This document shows, piece after piece, positions 57,033 through 64,000 of a stretch of 64,000 nucleotides of DNA (positions are counted from its first letter, which is position 1; each line of letters begins with the position of its first letter). The notes under the pieces were generated by a model. The model saw only the letters and a program-made list of their open reading frames with translations, did not search any database and was not told the origin of the DNA. The stretch comes from Acidobacteriota bacterium (lineage in GTDB: Bacteria > Acidobacteriota > Thermoanaerobaculia > Gp7-AA8): assembly GCA_021781455.1 (NCBI GenBank), contig JAJXWV010000069.1, positions 1-64,000 of the forward strand, read 5' to 3'. The position numbers and the translations under genes are program-made.

Positions 57033-58559
57033 CTACTGAATCGACATCTGGGGAACGGAAAGAAGGAATCCAGCCGGGTAGCCGACGTATCCCTGGATGT
57101 TCTTCCGCATCACGGCCGCGTTGACCTGGTGATAAAGCGAGAGATAGGGGAGGTCCTGCTGCAGGATGGTCTGCACCTGACCGTAGATGGCCTTCCGCTT
57201 CGCCTTGTCGAACGTGGAGCGCCCTTCGACGAGCAGCTGATCGACTTTGGGATTCGAGTAGTAGCCGCGATTCTGTCCGGACGGCGGCGTGTTCTTCGAA
57301 TAGAAAATGACGTAGTAGAAATCGGGATCCTGCACGCCGTTGCGGCTCATTGAGTACATCTGGAACTCGCCCTTCGAGATCTGGTCGAAGAAGGTTCCGA
57401 ACTCGCTCGACTGGATGCTCACCTTGATCCCGACCTGTCCCAGCATGGCCTGGATCATCTGCGCGCGCAGACTGGCCTCGGCGTCGGTTGACGTCTTGAA
57501 TGAAAGCGTGAACCGGATGCCGTTCGGTCCCGGCTTGTAACCCGCTTCGTCGAGCAGCTGCTTCGCGGCATTCACGTCGTATGGATACGCCGGCAGGTTC
57601 TCGGCGCGGGCCCAGTGTCCCTTCGCCAGCATCGTGTCGGTCGGAATTGCGTAGCCGCGCATCAGGTCCGTGCAGATCTTCTGGCGGTCGATGGCGTGCG
57701 CGATGGCCTGGCGGACCTTGAGGTTCTTCAGGATGGGGTCCTTCAGATTGAACGCGAGGTACTGGTAGACCGAGCCTGGCTGCTTGTCGACCGTGAAGTC
57801 GGGTTTGCCGTCGAACTCGGAGATGTTCTCGAAGGGGATGGCGTTGACCTCGAACTGCACGGTTCCGCGGCGCAGTTCCAGGATGCGCGTCGTCGCGTCG
57901 GGGATGACTCGCAGGATCACGTTCTTGATCTTCGGCGGACCGCCATGCCACTGGTCGAAGGCCTCCAGCACCACCCGATCATCGGAGCGGAAATCGACGA
58001 CCTTGTAGGGACCGCAGCCGATCGGATGGGTCTTGTAGACGTTCGTGTCGGCGCCCGTCGGCAGAATCCCCAGGGTGAGGTTGTCGAACAGCCCGCCGTT
58101 CGGCTCCTTGAGCTTGAAAATCACGGTGTGCTCGTCCGGCGCTTCGATGTGATCGACCGCCGCGTATCCCGACCGCTTCGAGGTCACGAACTTCGGGTCC
58201 ATGAGCGAGTCGTACGTCCACTTCACGTCGGCCGCCCTGACCGGCTGCCCGTTGTGGAACTTCGCATTCGGATTGAGGTGAAAGACGATCGTCTTGTCGT
58301 CGGGCATCTCCCATTTCGTCGCCAGGTCGGGGGCGTAGCTCATGTCCGGCGTGACCTTGACGAGGCCGCTGTAGATGAGGTCGAACACCCGGCCCGAGGC
58401 GTTGTCGTTGCCGACGCGCGCATCGAGATTCGTGGGGCTGCTCATCAGCTCGATCGTGAGCGTGTTCTTGTCGTTCGCCCCGCTCGCACCCTTCTTTTCG
58501 CCTCCGCAGGCGACGAGGGCGACGGCGCAGACGATCGTCAGGAGATGACGGATTCTCAT
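57033..58559 (-). CDS. Peptide/nickel-type ABC substrate-binding lipoprotein
   Basis: A 508-residue family 5 binding protein. The lipobox is LLTIVCAVALVACGGEK (Cys19). Signature segments are YAPDLATKWEMPDDKTIVFH, LNPNAKFHNGQPVRAADVKW, GCGPYKVVDFRSDDRVVLEA and LKVRQAIAHAIDRQKI. It captures oligopeptides or similar ligands for a Dpp/Opp-type importer, but no permease or ATPase genes lie next to it. Confidence 0.93.
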   Translation of the reverse strand: MRIRHLLTIVCAVALVACGGEKKGASGANDKNTLTIELMSSPTNLDARVGNDNASGRVFDLIYSGLVKVTPDMSYAPDLATKWEMPDDKTIVFHLNPNAKFHNGQPVRAADVKWTYDSLMDPKFVTSKRSGYAAVDHIEAPDEHTVIFKLKEPNGGLFDNLTLGILPTGADTNVYKTHPIGCGPYKVVDFRSDDRVVLEAFDQWHGGPPKIKNVILRVIPDATTRILELRRGTVQFEVNAIPFENISEFDGKPDFTVDKQPGSVYQYLAFNLKDPILKNLKVRQAIAHAIDRQKICTDLMRGYAIPTDTMLAKGHWARAENLPAYPYDVNAAKQLLDEAGYKPGPNGIRFTLSFKTSTDAEASLRAQMIQAMLGQVGIKVSIQSSEFGTFFDQISKGEFQMYSMSRNGVQDPDFYYVIFYSKNTPPSGQNRGYYSNPKVDQLLVEGRSTFDKAKRKAIYGQVQTILQQDLPYLSLYHQVNAAVMRKNIQGYVGYPAGFLLSVPQMSIQ

Positions 58560-58570
58560 CGCGACTCCTT

Positions 58571-58666
58571 GAAGTGCTGAGTACTGAGTGCTGAGTACTG
58601 AGTGGACGAGACTCGATCAGGCAGTGACTCAGTACTCAGCACTCAGTACTCAGCACTCAGTACTTT
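58571..58666. repeat. Heptamer array CTGAGTA facing its inverted copy
   Basis: AAGTGCTGAGTACTGAGTGC... faces GACTCAGTACTCAGCACTCA... in the divergent space between the binding protein and the phosphodiesterase; nearly the same sequence as 35382-35480. Confidence 0.9.
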
Positions 58667-58717
58667 GTTTCAGGCCGTGTTGCGCGACTGTTGCCCGCAA
58701 AAGGAGTGCCCGCTTGC

Positions 58718-58723
58718 TATCAT
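58718..58723 (+). promoter_or_regulatory. -10-like box TATCAT before the phosphodiesterase gene
   Basis: TATCAT ends eight bases before ATG 58732; CCCGCTCC lies between and there is no Shine-Dalgarno site close to the start. Confidence 0.45.
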
Positions 58724-58731
58724 CCCGCTCC

Positions 58732-60858
58732 ATGCGTCACCGGATTCTGTGGCTTCTGGCACTCTGTGCCATCTCCCTGCCGCTTCTCGCCGAACAAAAG
58801 GTCATCGTCCTCGGCTTCGACGGGGTCGACGCCAAGTACACCGAAAAATGGATGGACGAGGGGAAGCTGCCGAATCTCGCGAAGCTTCGCGCGATCGGGA
58901 CGTTCCGTCCGCTTCTGCCGACAACGCCGGCCCAGACTCCCGTCTCGTGGTCGACCTTCACTACCGGCATCGATCCCGGGCGCACCGGGATCTTCGACTT
59001 TCTGCGCCGCGATCCGAAGACGTACCTGCCAGTCTTTGCAGCCTTCGACGAGACGACTGTGCCGTTTCTCCTCGGCGCGAAGAACGCGCCGGCGTTCGCC
59101 GCCGGAGTGCTGATCGTCTTCGGGATCATCTCTCTCCTGGTGCTGATGAAATCACGAACCGGCGGAATCGTCATGCTCGTGGTCTCCGTCATTCTCGCCG
59201 GCGCGACGTTCGCGGCAACCAGGAAGTACATCCCGAACTCGCGGCCGGGCGTGATCAATCGACGTCAGGGCATTCCGTTCTGGGAGGTCGTTGCGAAGTC
59301 CGGGAAGAAGGCGACGGTGGTGGAGGTGCCGGTGACGTTTCCGGCCAACGACTTCGGCGACGGCGATCACCTCCTCTCGGGGCTGGGCGTGCCCGACATG
59401 TCGGGCCGGGTCGGAAAGCCGTTCTACTTCACCTCCGAGCTCGACTTTCATCGCGGGGGAGAAGGCGGCAACGAGTTCTCGATCGACGTCGTGCAGCTGG
59501 AAGACAACAAAGGCGTGATCCAGACGAAGATCCAGGGTCCGCCTAACAAGCTCTTCCCGAATCCGCCGTACATCTCGATTCCCATGACGATCACGGTGGC
59601 GAACGACCGGGGCTCGATCCAGATCGAAGTGAGCGGGCAGAAGATCTCGCTCCAACCGGGGCAGTGGAGCAACTGGGTCGATTTCGAGTTCCCGTTCAAT
59701 CCCATCATCAAGGTGCACGGCATCAGCCGCTTTCACCTGATCTCGTCGCAGCCCGAAGTGAAGCTGTACCTGTCGCCGATCAACTTCGACCCGCGCAATC
59801 TGCCGCCGGGCTTCAAGATCTCGGCTCCGACGAGCTGGGCTCCGGAGCTGGCGAACAAGTACGGCCTGTACAAGACCATCGGCTGGCAGATCGACACCTG
59901 GGCGATCTCCGAGGGCTTCGCCAGCGAGCAGATGTTCTGGGATGACATGGAGTGGTCCGTCATCCAGGACCGGAAGATGTTCGACGGGTTCCTGCACGAT
60001 GACAGCGACCTGCTGGTGCAGCAGTTCGAATTTCCCGATCGCGTGGCGCACGTCTTCTGGCGCTTCATGGATCCGAAGCATCCCGCATACGACCCGCGTC
60101 TGGCGGCGCAGTGGGGTGGCGGGCTTCTGCGCGCCTACCAGCTGATGGACTCGATCGTCGGCGACGCCATGAGGGCGGCGGACGAACATCATGCCGCGCT
60201 CATCGTGATGTCCGATCACGGCTTCGCCAGCTTCCGCAAGGCTGTCAACTACAACACCTGGCTGGTGCTCAACGGCTACATGACGCTGAAGAGCGGCGTG
60301 CGCGTGAAGGACCGCAATCTGGAGATGCTGTTCGACCAGGGACAGTTCTGGGAGAACGTCGACTGGTCGAAGACGCGCGCCTACGCCATGGGCCTCGGCG
60401 AGGTGTACATCAACCTCAAGGGGCGCGAGGCGCACGGCATCGTCAATCCCGGCGCCGAGTACGACGCCCTGAAGAACGAGCTCAAGCAGCGCCTCGTGCA
60501 GTTCACCGACCCGGAGACCGGAGATCGTGTCGTGCGCCGCGTCGTGGCGCGCGAGGACGTCTACCGCAAGTTCGACCCCAACCTGATTCCCGATCTGTTC
60601 GTCCTCAACAACAACGGCTACCGCGTGTCGTGGCAGACCTCCCTGGGCGGGATTCCCAAGGACCTCCTGGAGGTGAACAAGCTGCCCTGGAGCGGCGACC
60701 ACTGCTCGCTCGACCCTGAGATCGTGAAAGGAATCTTCTTCTACAACCGCAAGCTCACCACCAACCGCGCCCCCTACATCGCCGACATCTATCCGACCGT
60801 GTTAGGCCTGTTGAAGCTCAAGGCGCCGTATGAGCTGGATGGGGTCGAATTGAAGTAG
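58732..60858 (+). CDS. Type I phosphodiesterase / alkaline-phosphatase-superfamily enzyme
   Basis: A 708-residue exported protein (ILWLLALCAISLPLLAEQ). The metal and nucleophile motif is VIVLGFDGVDAKYTEKWM with TPAQTPVSWSTFTTGIDPGR carrying the likely Thr nucleophile. A hydrophobic helix pair (~120-160, FAAGVLIVFGIISLLVLMKS and GGIVMLVVSVILAGATFAAT) is inserted. Later metal ligands are FEFPDRVAHVFWRFMDPKHP, VMSDHGFASFRKAVNYNTWL and NKLPWSGDHCSLDP. It probably hydrolyses phosphodiesters or nucleotide substrates at the membrane. Confidence 0.9.
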   Translation: MRHRILWLLALCAISLPLLAEQKVIVLGFDGVDAKYTEKWMDEGKLPNLAKLRAIGTFRPLLPTTPAQTPVSWSTFTTGIDPGRTGIFDFLRRDPKTYLPVFAAFDETTVPFLLGAKNAPAFAAGVLIVFGIISLLVLMKSRTGGIVMLVVSVILAGATFAATRKYIPNSRPGVINRRQGIPFWEVVAKSGKKATVVEVPVTFPANDFGDGDHLLSGLGVPDMSGRVGKPFYFTSELDFHRGGEGGNEFSIDVVQLEDNKGVIQTKIQGPPNKLFPNPPYISIPMTITVANDRGSIQIEVSGQKISLQPGQWSNWVDFEFPFNPIIKVHGISRFHLISSQPEVKLYLSPINFDPRNLPPGFKISAPTSWAPELANKYGLYKTIGWQIDTWAISEGFASEQMFWDDMEWSVIQDRKMFDGFLHDDSDLLVQQFEFPDRVAHVFWRFMDPKHPAYDPRLAAQWGGGLLRAYQLMDSIVGDAMRAADEHHAALIVMSDHGFASFRKAVNYNTWLVLNGYMTLKSGVRVKDRNLEMLFDQGQFWENVDWSKTRAYAMGLGEVYINLKGREAHGIVNPGAEYDALKNELKQRLVQFTDPETGDRVVRRVVAREDVYRKFDPNLIPDLFVLNNNGYRVSWQTSLGGIPKDLLEVNKLPWSGDHCSLDPEIVKGIFFYNRKLTTNRAPYIADIYPTVLGLLKLKAPYELDGVELK

Positions 60859-60894
60859 GCTCTTGGCTCCTGGCTGTTGGCTCTTGGGCAGGAG
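60859..60894. repeat. CTCTTGG heptamer-type repeat, left of the four-helix-bundle gene
   Basis: GGCTCTTGGCTCCTGGCTGT...TGGCTCTTGGGC precedes the small gene; the reverse complement follows the gene at 61285-61316. Confidence 0.8.
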
Positions 60895-60899
60895 AAGTC

Positions 60900-61271
60900 A
60901 TGAGCTCACATCGAGATCTCATCGCGTGGCAGAGGGCCATGGCACTGGCAACCGACGTATACCGTGCCGCTGAGTGCTTTCCTCGCCGCGAGACGTATGC
61001 ACTGACTCTGCAGGTATGCTCGGCTGCGGTATCGGTGGCCAGCAACATCGCCGAAGGCAAGGGTCGCCTCTCAAAAAAGGAGTATCTTCAGTTCCTCTCG
61101 CGCGCCCGCGGGTCGCTACTCGAAGTCGAGACGCAACTCGAGATTGCGCATAACGTTGGCTTCCTCGACAACTCCACGTTCGAAGGCTTGTTCGAAAGCG
61201 CCGCCTCGACCGGCCGCGTCCTCAACGGCCTCATATCCGCCGTACGGCGGCAATTGGACCAGATGGAGTAG
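60900..61271 (+). CDS. Four-helix-bundle (S23/IVS-type) protein
   Basis: A 123-residue protein of the family first found as ORFs inside 23S rRNA intervening sequences: HRDLIAWQRAMALATDVYRA, VSVASNIAEGKGRLSKKEYL and ARGSLLEVETQLEIAHNVGF are typical. It forms a pentameric four-helix bundle in known structures. Here it is far from rRNA genes and lies between inverted copies of a short repeat, as if it were a small mobile unit. The molecular function is unknown. Confidence 0.9.
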   Translation: MSSHRDLIAWQRAMALATDVYRAAECFPRRETYALTLQVCSAAVSVASNIAEGKGRLSKKEYLQFLSRARGSLLEVETQLEIAHNVGFLDNSTFEGLFESAASTGRVLNGLISAVRRQLDQME

Positions 61272-61284
61272 TCGGGGTTTCAAG

Positions 61285-61316
61285 AGCAAACAGCCAAGAG
61301 CCAAGAGCCTGGAGCA
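61285..61316. repeat. CCAAGAG heptamer-type repeat, right of the four-helix-bundle gene
   Basis: AAGAGCAAACAGCCAAGAGC...GCCTGGAGC is the reverse complement of the repeat at 60859-60894. Similar traces occur at 33095 and 62528. Confidence 0.8.
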
Positions 61317-61325
61317 GACATCGCA

Positions 61326-62528
61326 TTGGACTACAAGAGACTACTCACCAAAGTCGAAAAAACCCTCGAATCCATCGAGCTGGATGGCAACAGCGGAACC
61401 AGCGGAACGATGGTCCAGCAGATCGCAGAGATCATCGCCACGAACTTCCGCGATGAGCTCGGCATCAGCGGCGGACGCATCTACGAGGCTCGCGGAGACG
61501 ACTCCTTCGAGCTGATCGGCCGTTTCGGGATCGCCCGCGAGGCGCGGCTGGGCATCAGCGTGCCGCGCGGCTACAAGCCCATCGAGCTCGTTCTCGAGAA
61601 TGGGATCGTGGTGATGAGCCCCGATGATCCGGGAGTCGACCCGGTCCTCGAAGAGCAACTCGGCGCGAGCCGCTTCGCCGCCATCGCCGCGGGAGACGAG
61701 GAGTACATCGTCAGCTTCGACGTCGCAGACCGGCTCGGACGGGAGGACATCCTCTTCTCGCTGAACCTGATCCGCTACGTGATCAACGACCGCATGCGGG
61801 CCATGCGTTACGAGTCCCTGATCGTGGAGGCCCAGCGCATCCAGGCCTCCATCCTTCCGCAGCGCGTTCCGGTCTACGCCGGTTTCGACATCTGGGGAAA
61901 GACCGTGCCGGCCGAGATCGTCAGCGGCGATTTCTACGACTTCATCCCGGTCAACGAGAACATCCTGGGCCTCGCCATCGCCGACGGCTCGGGACACGGC
62001 CTCCCTGCCGCGCTGGTCGTCCGCGACATCTACATGGGCTTGCGCATGGCCACGGATCGCGACTTCAAGATCATCCGCACGATGCAGAAGCTCAACCGCA
62101 TCATCCATCGCAGCCGCATGACCACGAAGTTCGTGTCGCTCTTCTACGGTGAGCTGGAGACAGGCGGCATCTTCATCTACACGAACGCGGGGCACAACGC
62201 TCCGTTCCTCCTGAAGGGAAACAAGATCGAGTACCTCAAGAACGGCGGCCCGGTTCTCGGCCCCACGCCCGATGCCACCTATACGCGCGGCTTCGTCAAT
62301 CTCGAACCGGGCGATCTGATGTGTCTTTACTCCGACGGTGTGGTCGAGGCGCATGACGCCCATGACCGGGAGTTCGGGCTGGAGCGGCTGCAGCGCGTCG
62401 TGCGGAACAATCGCGAACGGACCGCTCAGGAGATCGGCCAGGAGGTCCTGGCCCGCGTCGCGAAGTGGGGTCGTGCCCGCGAGGACGATCGGACTGTGGT
62501 GATCGTCAAGGCACTGGCAAATGGATGA
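61326..62528 (+). CDS. SpoIIE-type PP2C phosphatase with N-terminal GAF-like sensor
   Basis: About 400 residues from TTG 61326 with GGAG upstream. The first ~170 residues form a GAF-like domain (MVQQIAEIIATNFRDELGIS, GRIYEARGDDSFELIGRFGI). A linker with AQRIQASILPQRVPVYAGFD leads into the RsbU/SpoIIE catalytic core: VSGDFYDFI, ADGSGHGLPAALV, YTNAGHNAPFLL, LYSDGVVEAHD and REDDRTVVIVKAL complete the metal site. It dephosphorylates STAS antagonists; the STAS protein at 24982-25341 is a plausible, unlinked partner. Confidence 0.92.
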   Translation: MDYKRLLTKVEKTLESIELDGNSGTSGTMVQQIAEIIATNFRDELGISGGRIYEARGDDSFELIGRFGIAREARLGISVPRGYKPIELVLENGIVVMSPDDPGVDPVLEEQLGASRFAAIAAGDEEYIVSFDVADRLGREDILFSLNLIRYVINDRMRAMRYESLIVEAQRIQASILPQRVPVYAGFDIWGKTVPAEIVSGDFYDFIPVNENILGLAIADGSGHGLPAALVVRDIYMGLRMATDRDFKIIRTMQKLNRIIHRSRMTTKFVSLFYGELETGGIFIYTNAGHNAPFLLKGNKIEYLKNGGPVLGPTPDATYTRGFVNLEPGDLMCLYSDGVVEAHDAHDREFGLERLQRVVRNNRERTAQEIGQEVLARVAKWGRAREDDRTVVIVKALANG

Positions 62529-62565
62529 AGGCCAACAACCAAGAGCCTCCAGATTGAGATGAACG

Positions 62566-63423
62566 ATGCCGGACGTCCTCTACATCAACGGTCGCTTCAC
62601 CACCACCGACGAGCGGGTCCTCGGAGTGGAGGACCGTGGCTTTCTCTTCGGTGATGCGGTCTACGAAGTCTTCAAGTTCCTGCGGAAGACGCCGATCTTT
62701 CTGGCGGGTCACTGGCGCCGGCTGGAGCGCGGCCTGCGGGCCATCGAGATCCCGCTGCCGTGGGACGAGAGCTCCTTCGCCTCGACGATGCGCGATCTCC
62801 TGGAAAGGACGGCATGCGACGATGGAATCGTCTACATCGAGGTCTCGCGGGGCGAGGCCGCGCGCACTCATTTCTACAGCGACGATATGAAGCCGACGGC
62901 GATCGCCTATTCGCGCCGTTACACCTTTCCGGATGCGGCAAAAAAGGCGCGGGGCATCCGCATGATCACGCAGCGGGACGTGCGCTGGCGGCACTGTGAC
63001 GTGAAATCGGTCAACCTGCTGCCGAACGCGATGGCCAAGAAGGCTGCGCAGCGCGCCGGGGTCGACGAGGCCCTTCTCGTCGACGATGGCCTGGTCCGCG
63101 AAGGTGCGAGCTCGAACCTCTTTGCCGTCCTCGACGGACGCGTCGTCACCCATCCGCTCGACGAGCACATCCTGCCGGGCGTGACGCGCGACCATGCCAT
63201 CGCTCTGGCGCGCGGGCGCGGCATTCCGGTCGACGAACGGGTGATCGCGGTCAATGAGCTCCACAGCGCCTCGGAGATCTTCGTGACGGCCACGACGCTG
63301 GGGGTCATGCCCGTCGTTCAGATCGACGGCCGCGCCTGCGGGGGAGGCACACGAGGTCCGCTCACGACTGATCTGCAGCGTGCCCTCGACGACGCTGAGT
63401 CGCGAGAAGTCGCCGGCGGTTAG
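62566..63423 (+). CDS. Class IV aminotransferase, D-amino-acid-transaminase-like
   Basis: A 285-residue PLP enzyme. It starts VLYINGRFTTTDERVLGVED, has the fold-IV segment RGFLFGDAVYEVFKF, and the PLP-binding Lys147 lies in RHCDVKSVNLLPNAMAKKAA, a pattern closer to D-alanine transaminase than to IlvE. LVREGASSNLFAVLDGRVVT and HILPGVTRDHAIALARG follow. It could make D-glutamate or D-alanine for peptidoglycan. Confidence 0.88.
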   Translation: MPDVLYINGRFTTTDERVLGVEDRGFLFGDAVYEVFKFLRKTPIFLAGHWRRLERGLRAIEIPLPWDESSFASTMRDLLERTACDDGIVYIEVSRGEAARTHFYSDDMKPTAIAYSRRYTFPDAAKKARGIRMITQRDVRWRHCDVKSVNLLPNAMAKKAAQRAGVDEALLVDDGLVREGASSNLFAVLDGRVVTHPLDEHILPGVTRDHAIALARGRGIPVDERVIAVNELHSASEIFVTATTLGVMPVVQIDGRACGGGTRGPLTTDLQRALDDAESREVAGG

Positions 63424-63429
63424 GCGAGA

Positions 63430-63660
63430 TCAGCCATGACGGTGGCGGAGATTCTCGCGTCCGATCGTCACGAACAAGACGCCCGCGCCGGCTCCGACCA
63501 GGAGCATGAACTGCAGCGCGCGGTCGATCAGCGAATTCGCGCCCCACGTGCTCACGATGTAATAGATGAGCAACGCCGACGATGCGACGGTGAACAGCAC
63601 ACCGAGGGTCGCGAGAAAGACGTTCCCAATTCGGGACTGAATCCGAACCTGCTGAAGCAT
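63430..63660 (-). CDS. Small two-TM membrane protein
   Basis: A 76-residue protein with two hydrophobic helices (VFLATLGVLFTVASSALLIY and ALQFMLLVGAGAGVLFVTIG). GAGG lies six bases before ATG 63660, preferred over a TTG-type start further upstream. No family is recognised; it is convergent with the aminotransferase gene. Confidence 0.6.
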   Translation of the reverse strand: MLQQVRIQSRIGNVFLATLGVLFTVASSALLIYYIVSTWGANSLIDRALQFMLLVGAGAGVLFVTIGRENLRHRHG

Positions 63661-63766
63661 AGGCACCTCGGGGAATGGGTGACAGTAGTGTAACAACGTC
63701 CAAGCCCAGGTGCATCATCTGTTTAGCTTACGGCGATTTCGGCAGGCGGGCTCATGGTTGCCCTGC

Positions 63767-64000
63767 TCAGTCGCCCGAGATCAGGTCTCCGATGATCTTT
63801 CCGCCGATCCCACCGACGCCCTTGCTCTCGTCGCGGCTGCTGCCGATCGCGGCGGCGACTCGATTGGCCAGCCGGCTGAAGGGGAGGGTCTGCAGGACCA
63901 CGTGGCCGGGGCCGGAGAGGGTCGCGTAGAACAATCCTTCGCCGCCGAAGAGGGCGTTGCGGAAGCCGCCCACGAACTGGATGTCGTACTGGACGGAGTC
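63767..64000 (-). CDS. AIM24-family protein, C-terminal part (runs off the window)
   Basis: The visible 77 residues include [40 protein letters not shown] and [15 protein letters not shown], the end of AIM24/TIGR00266-type beta-sandwich proteins. The 5' part lies beyond position 64000. Function unknown in bacteria. Confidence 0.85.
   Translation of the reverse strand, partial: DSVQYDIQFVGGFRNALFGGEGLFYATLSGPGHVVLQTLPFSRLANRVAAAIGSSRDESKGVGGIGGKIIGDLISGD

Noticed and set aside
1-64000. tRNA or rRNA genes
   Set aside because: I looked for T-loop GTTCGAATC-type strings with matching acceptor stems and for conserved rRNA segments and found none; a covariance-model scan would be decisive.

Overview
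The window is high-GC DNA from a diderm (two-membrane) bacterium. The best lineage marker is a secreted protein carrying the VWFA-related domain that is expanded in Acidobacteriota (38761-40398). A complete Tol-Pal operon, LptE, an OmpW-like barrel and a POTRA-barrel protein show the outer membrane. Acidobacteriota, or a neighbouring phylum, is the most likely source; this is inference. No rRNA, tRNA, CRISPR array or intact transposase was recognised.

Layout. 1-13600: metabolism and translation (aconitase family, acyl-CoA dehydrogenase, MeaB GTPase, pheT, hemW), a roadblock protein, an HD-GYP c-di-GMP phosphodiesterase and a small barrel protein. 13678-22104: a peptide maturation and export cluster. 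22141-27468: DsbA-like and rhodanese-like proteins, asparaginase, STAS protein, acpP-fabF. 27611-40965: mutS, nagZ, ssb, dtd, leuS-lptE, the VWFA protein, rpsT. 41035-45748: tolQ-tolR-tolA-tolB-pal-cpoB on the minus strand. 45849-50250: SDR enzyme, hotdog-like protein, MBL hydrolase, HExxH protein, GAF-GGDEF cyclase. 50474-56535: GSII glutamine synthetase, then VirJ-like esterase, a hydrolase-POTRA-barrel fusion and an OmpW-like protein. 57033-64000: peptide-binding lipoprotein, type I phosphodiesterase, four-helix-bundle protein, SpoIIE phosphatase, class IV aminotransferase and a partial AIM24 protein.

The strongest candidate for an undescribed system is the cluster at 13678-22104. A tight minus-strand operon encodes a PpiC/SurA-like protein without signal peptide, an ABC exporter with two cyclic-nucleotide-binding domains and an intact C39 peptidase, an HlyD adaptor and a receiver-less sigma-54 activator. 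A class I methyltransferase is divergent. At both ends lies a tiny gene, of 58 and 61 codons. Both peptides carry DLxPx[KR]DxxGG at the expected double-glycine cleavage point, and both genes are preceded by an identical 20-nt sequence containing a sigma-54-like TGGCAC element. I read this as a sigma-54-controlled double-glycine peptide system with two precursors.

The second theme is intergenic repeats. Nearly every gene border holds a short-period (7 or 8 bp) tandem array facing its own inverted copy, a REP-like palindrome, a 150-240 bp inverted repeat, or one of two almost identical 166-bp MITEs. Several enter genes: an in-frame insertion in pheT, stop codons supplied to pheT and to a DUF2007 gene, the 5' ends of the hydrolase-barrel and OmpW-like genes, and a broken mgtC remnant. 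Many genes also show a TAnnnT box only 6-12 nt before the start codon, which suggests widespread leaderless mRNAs.
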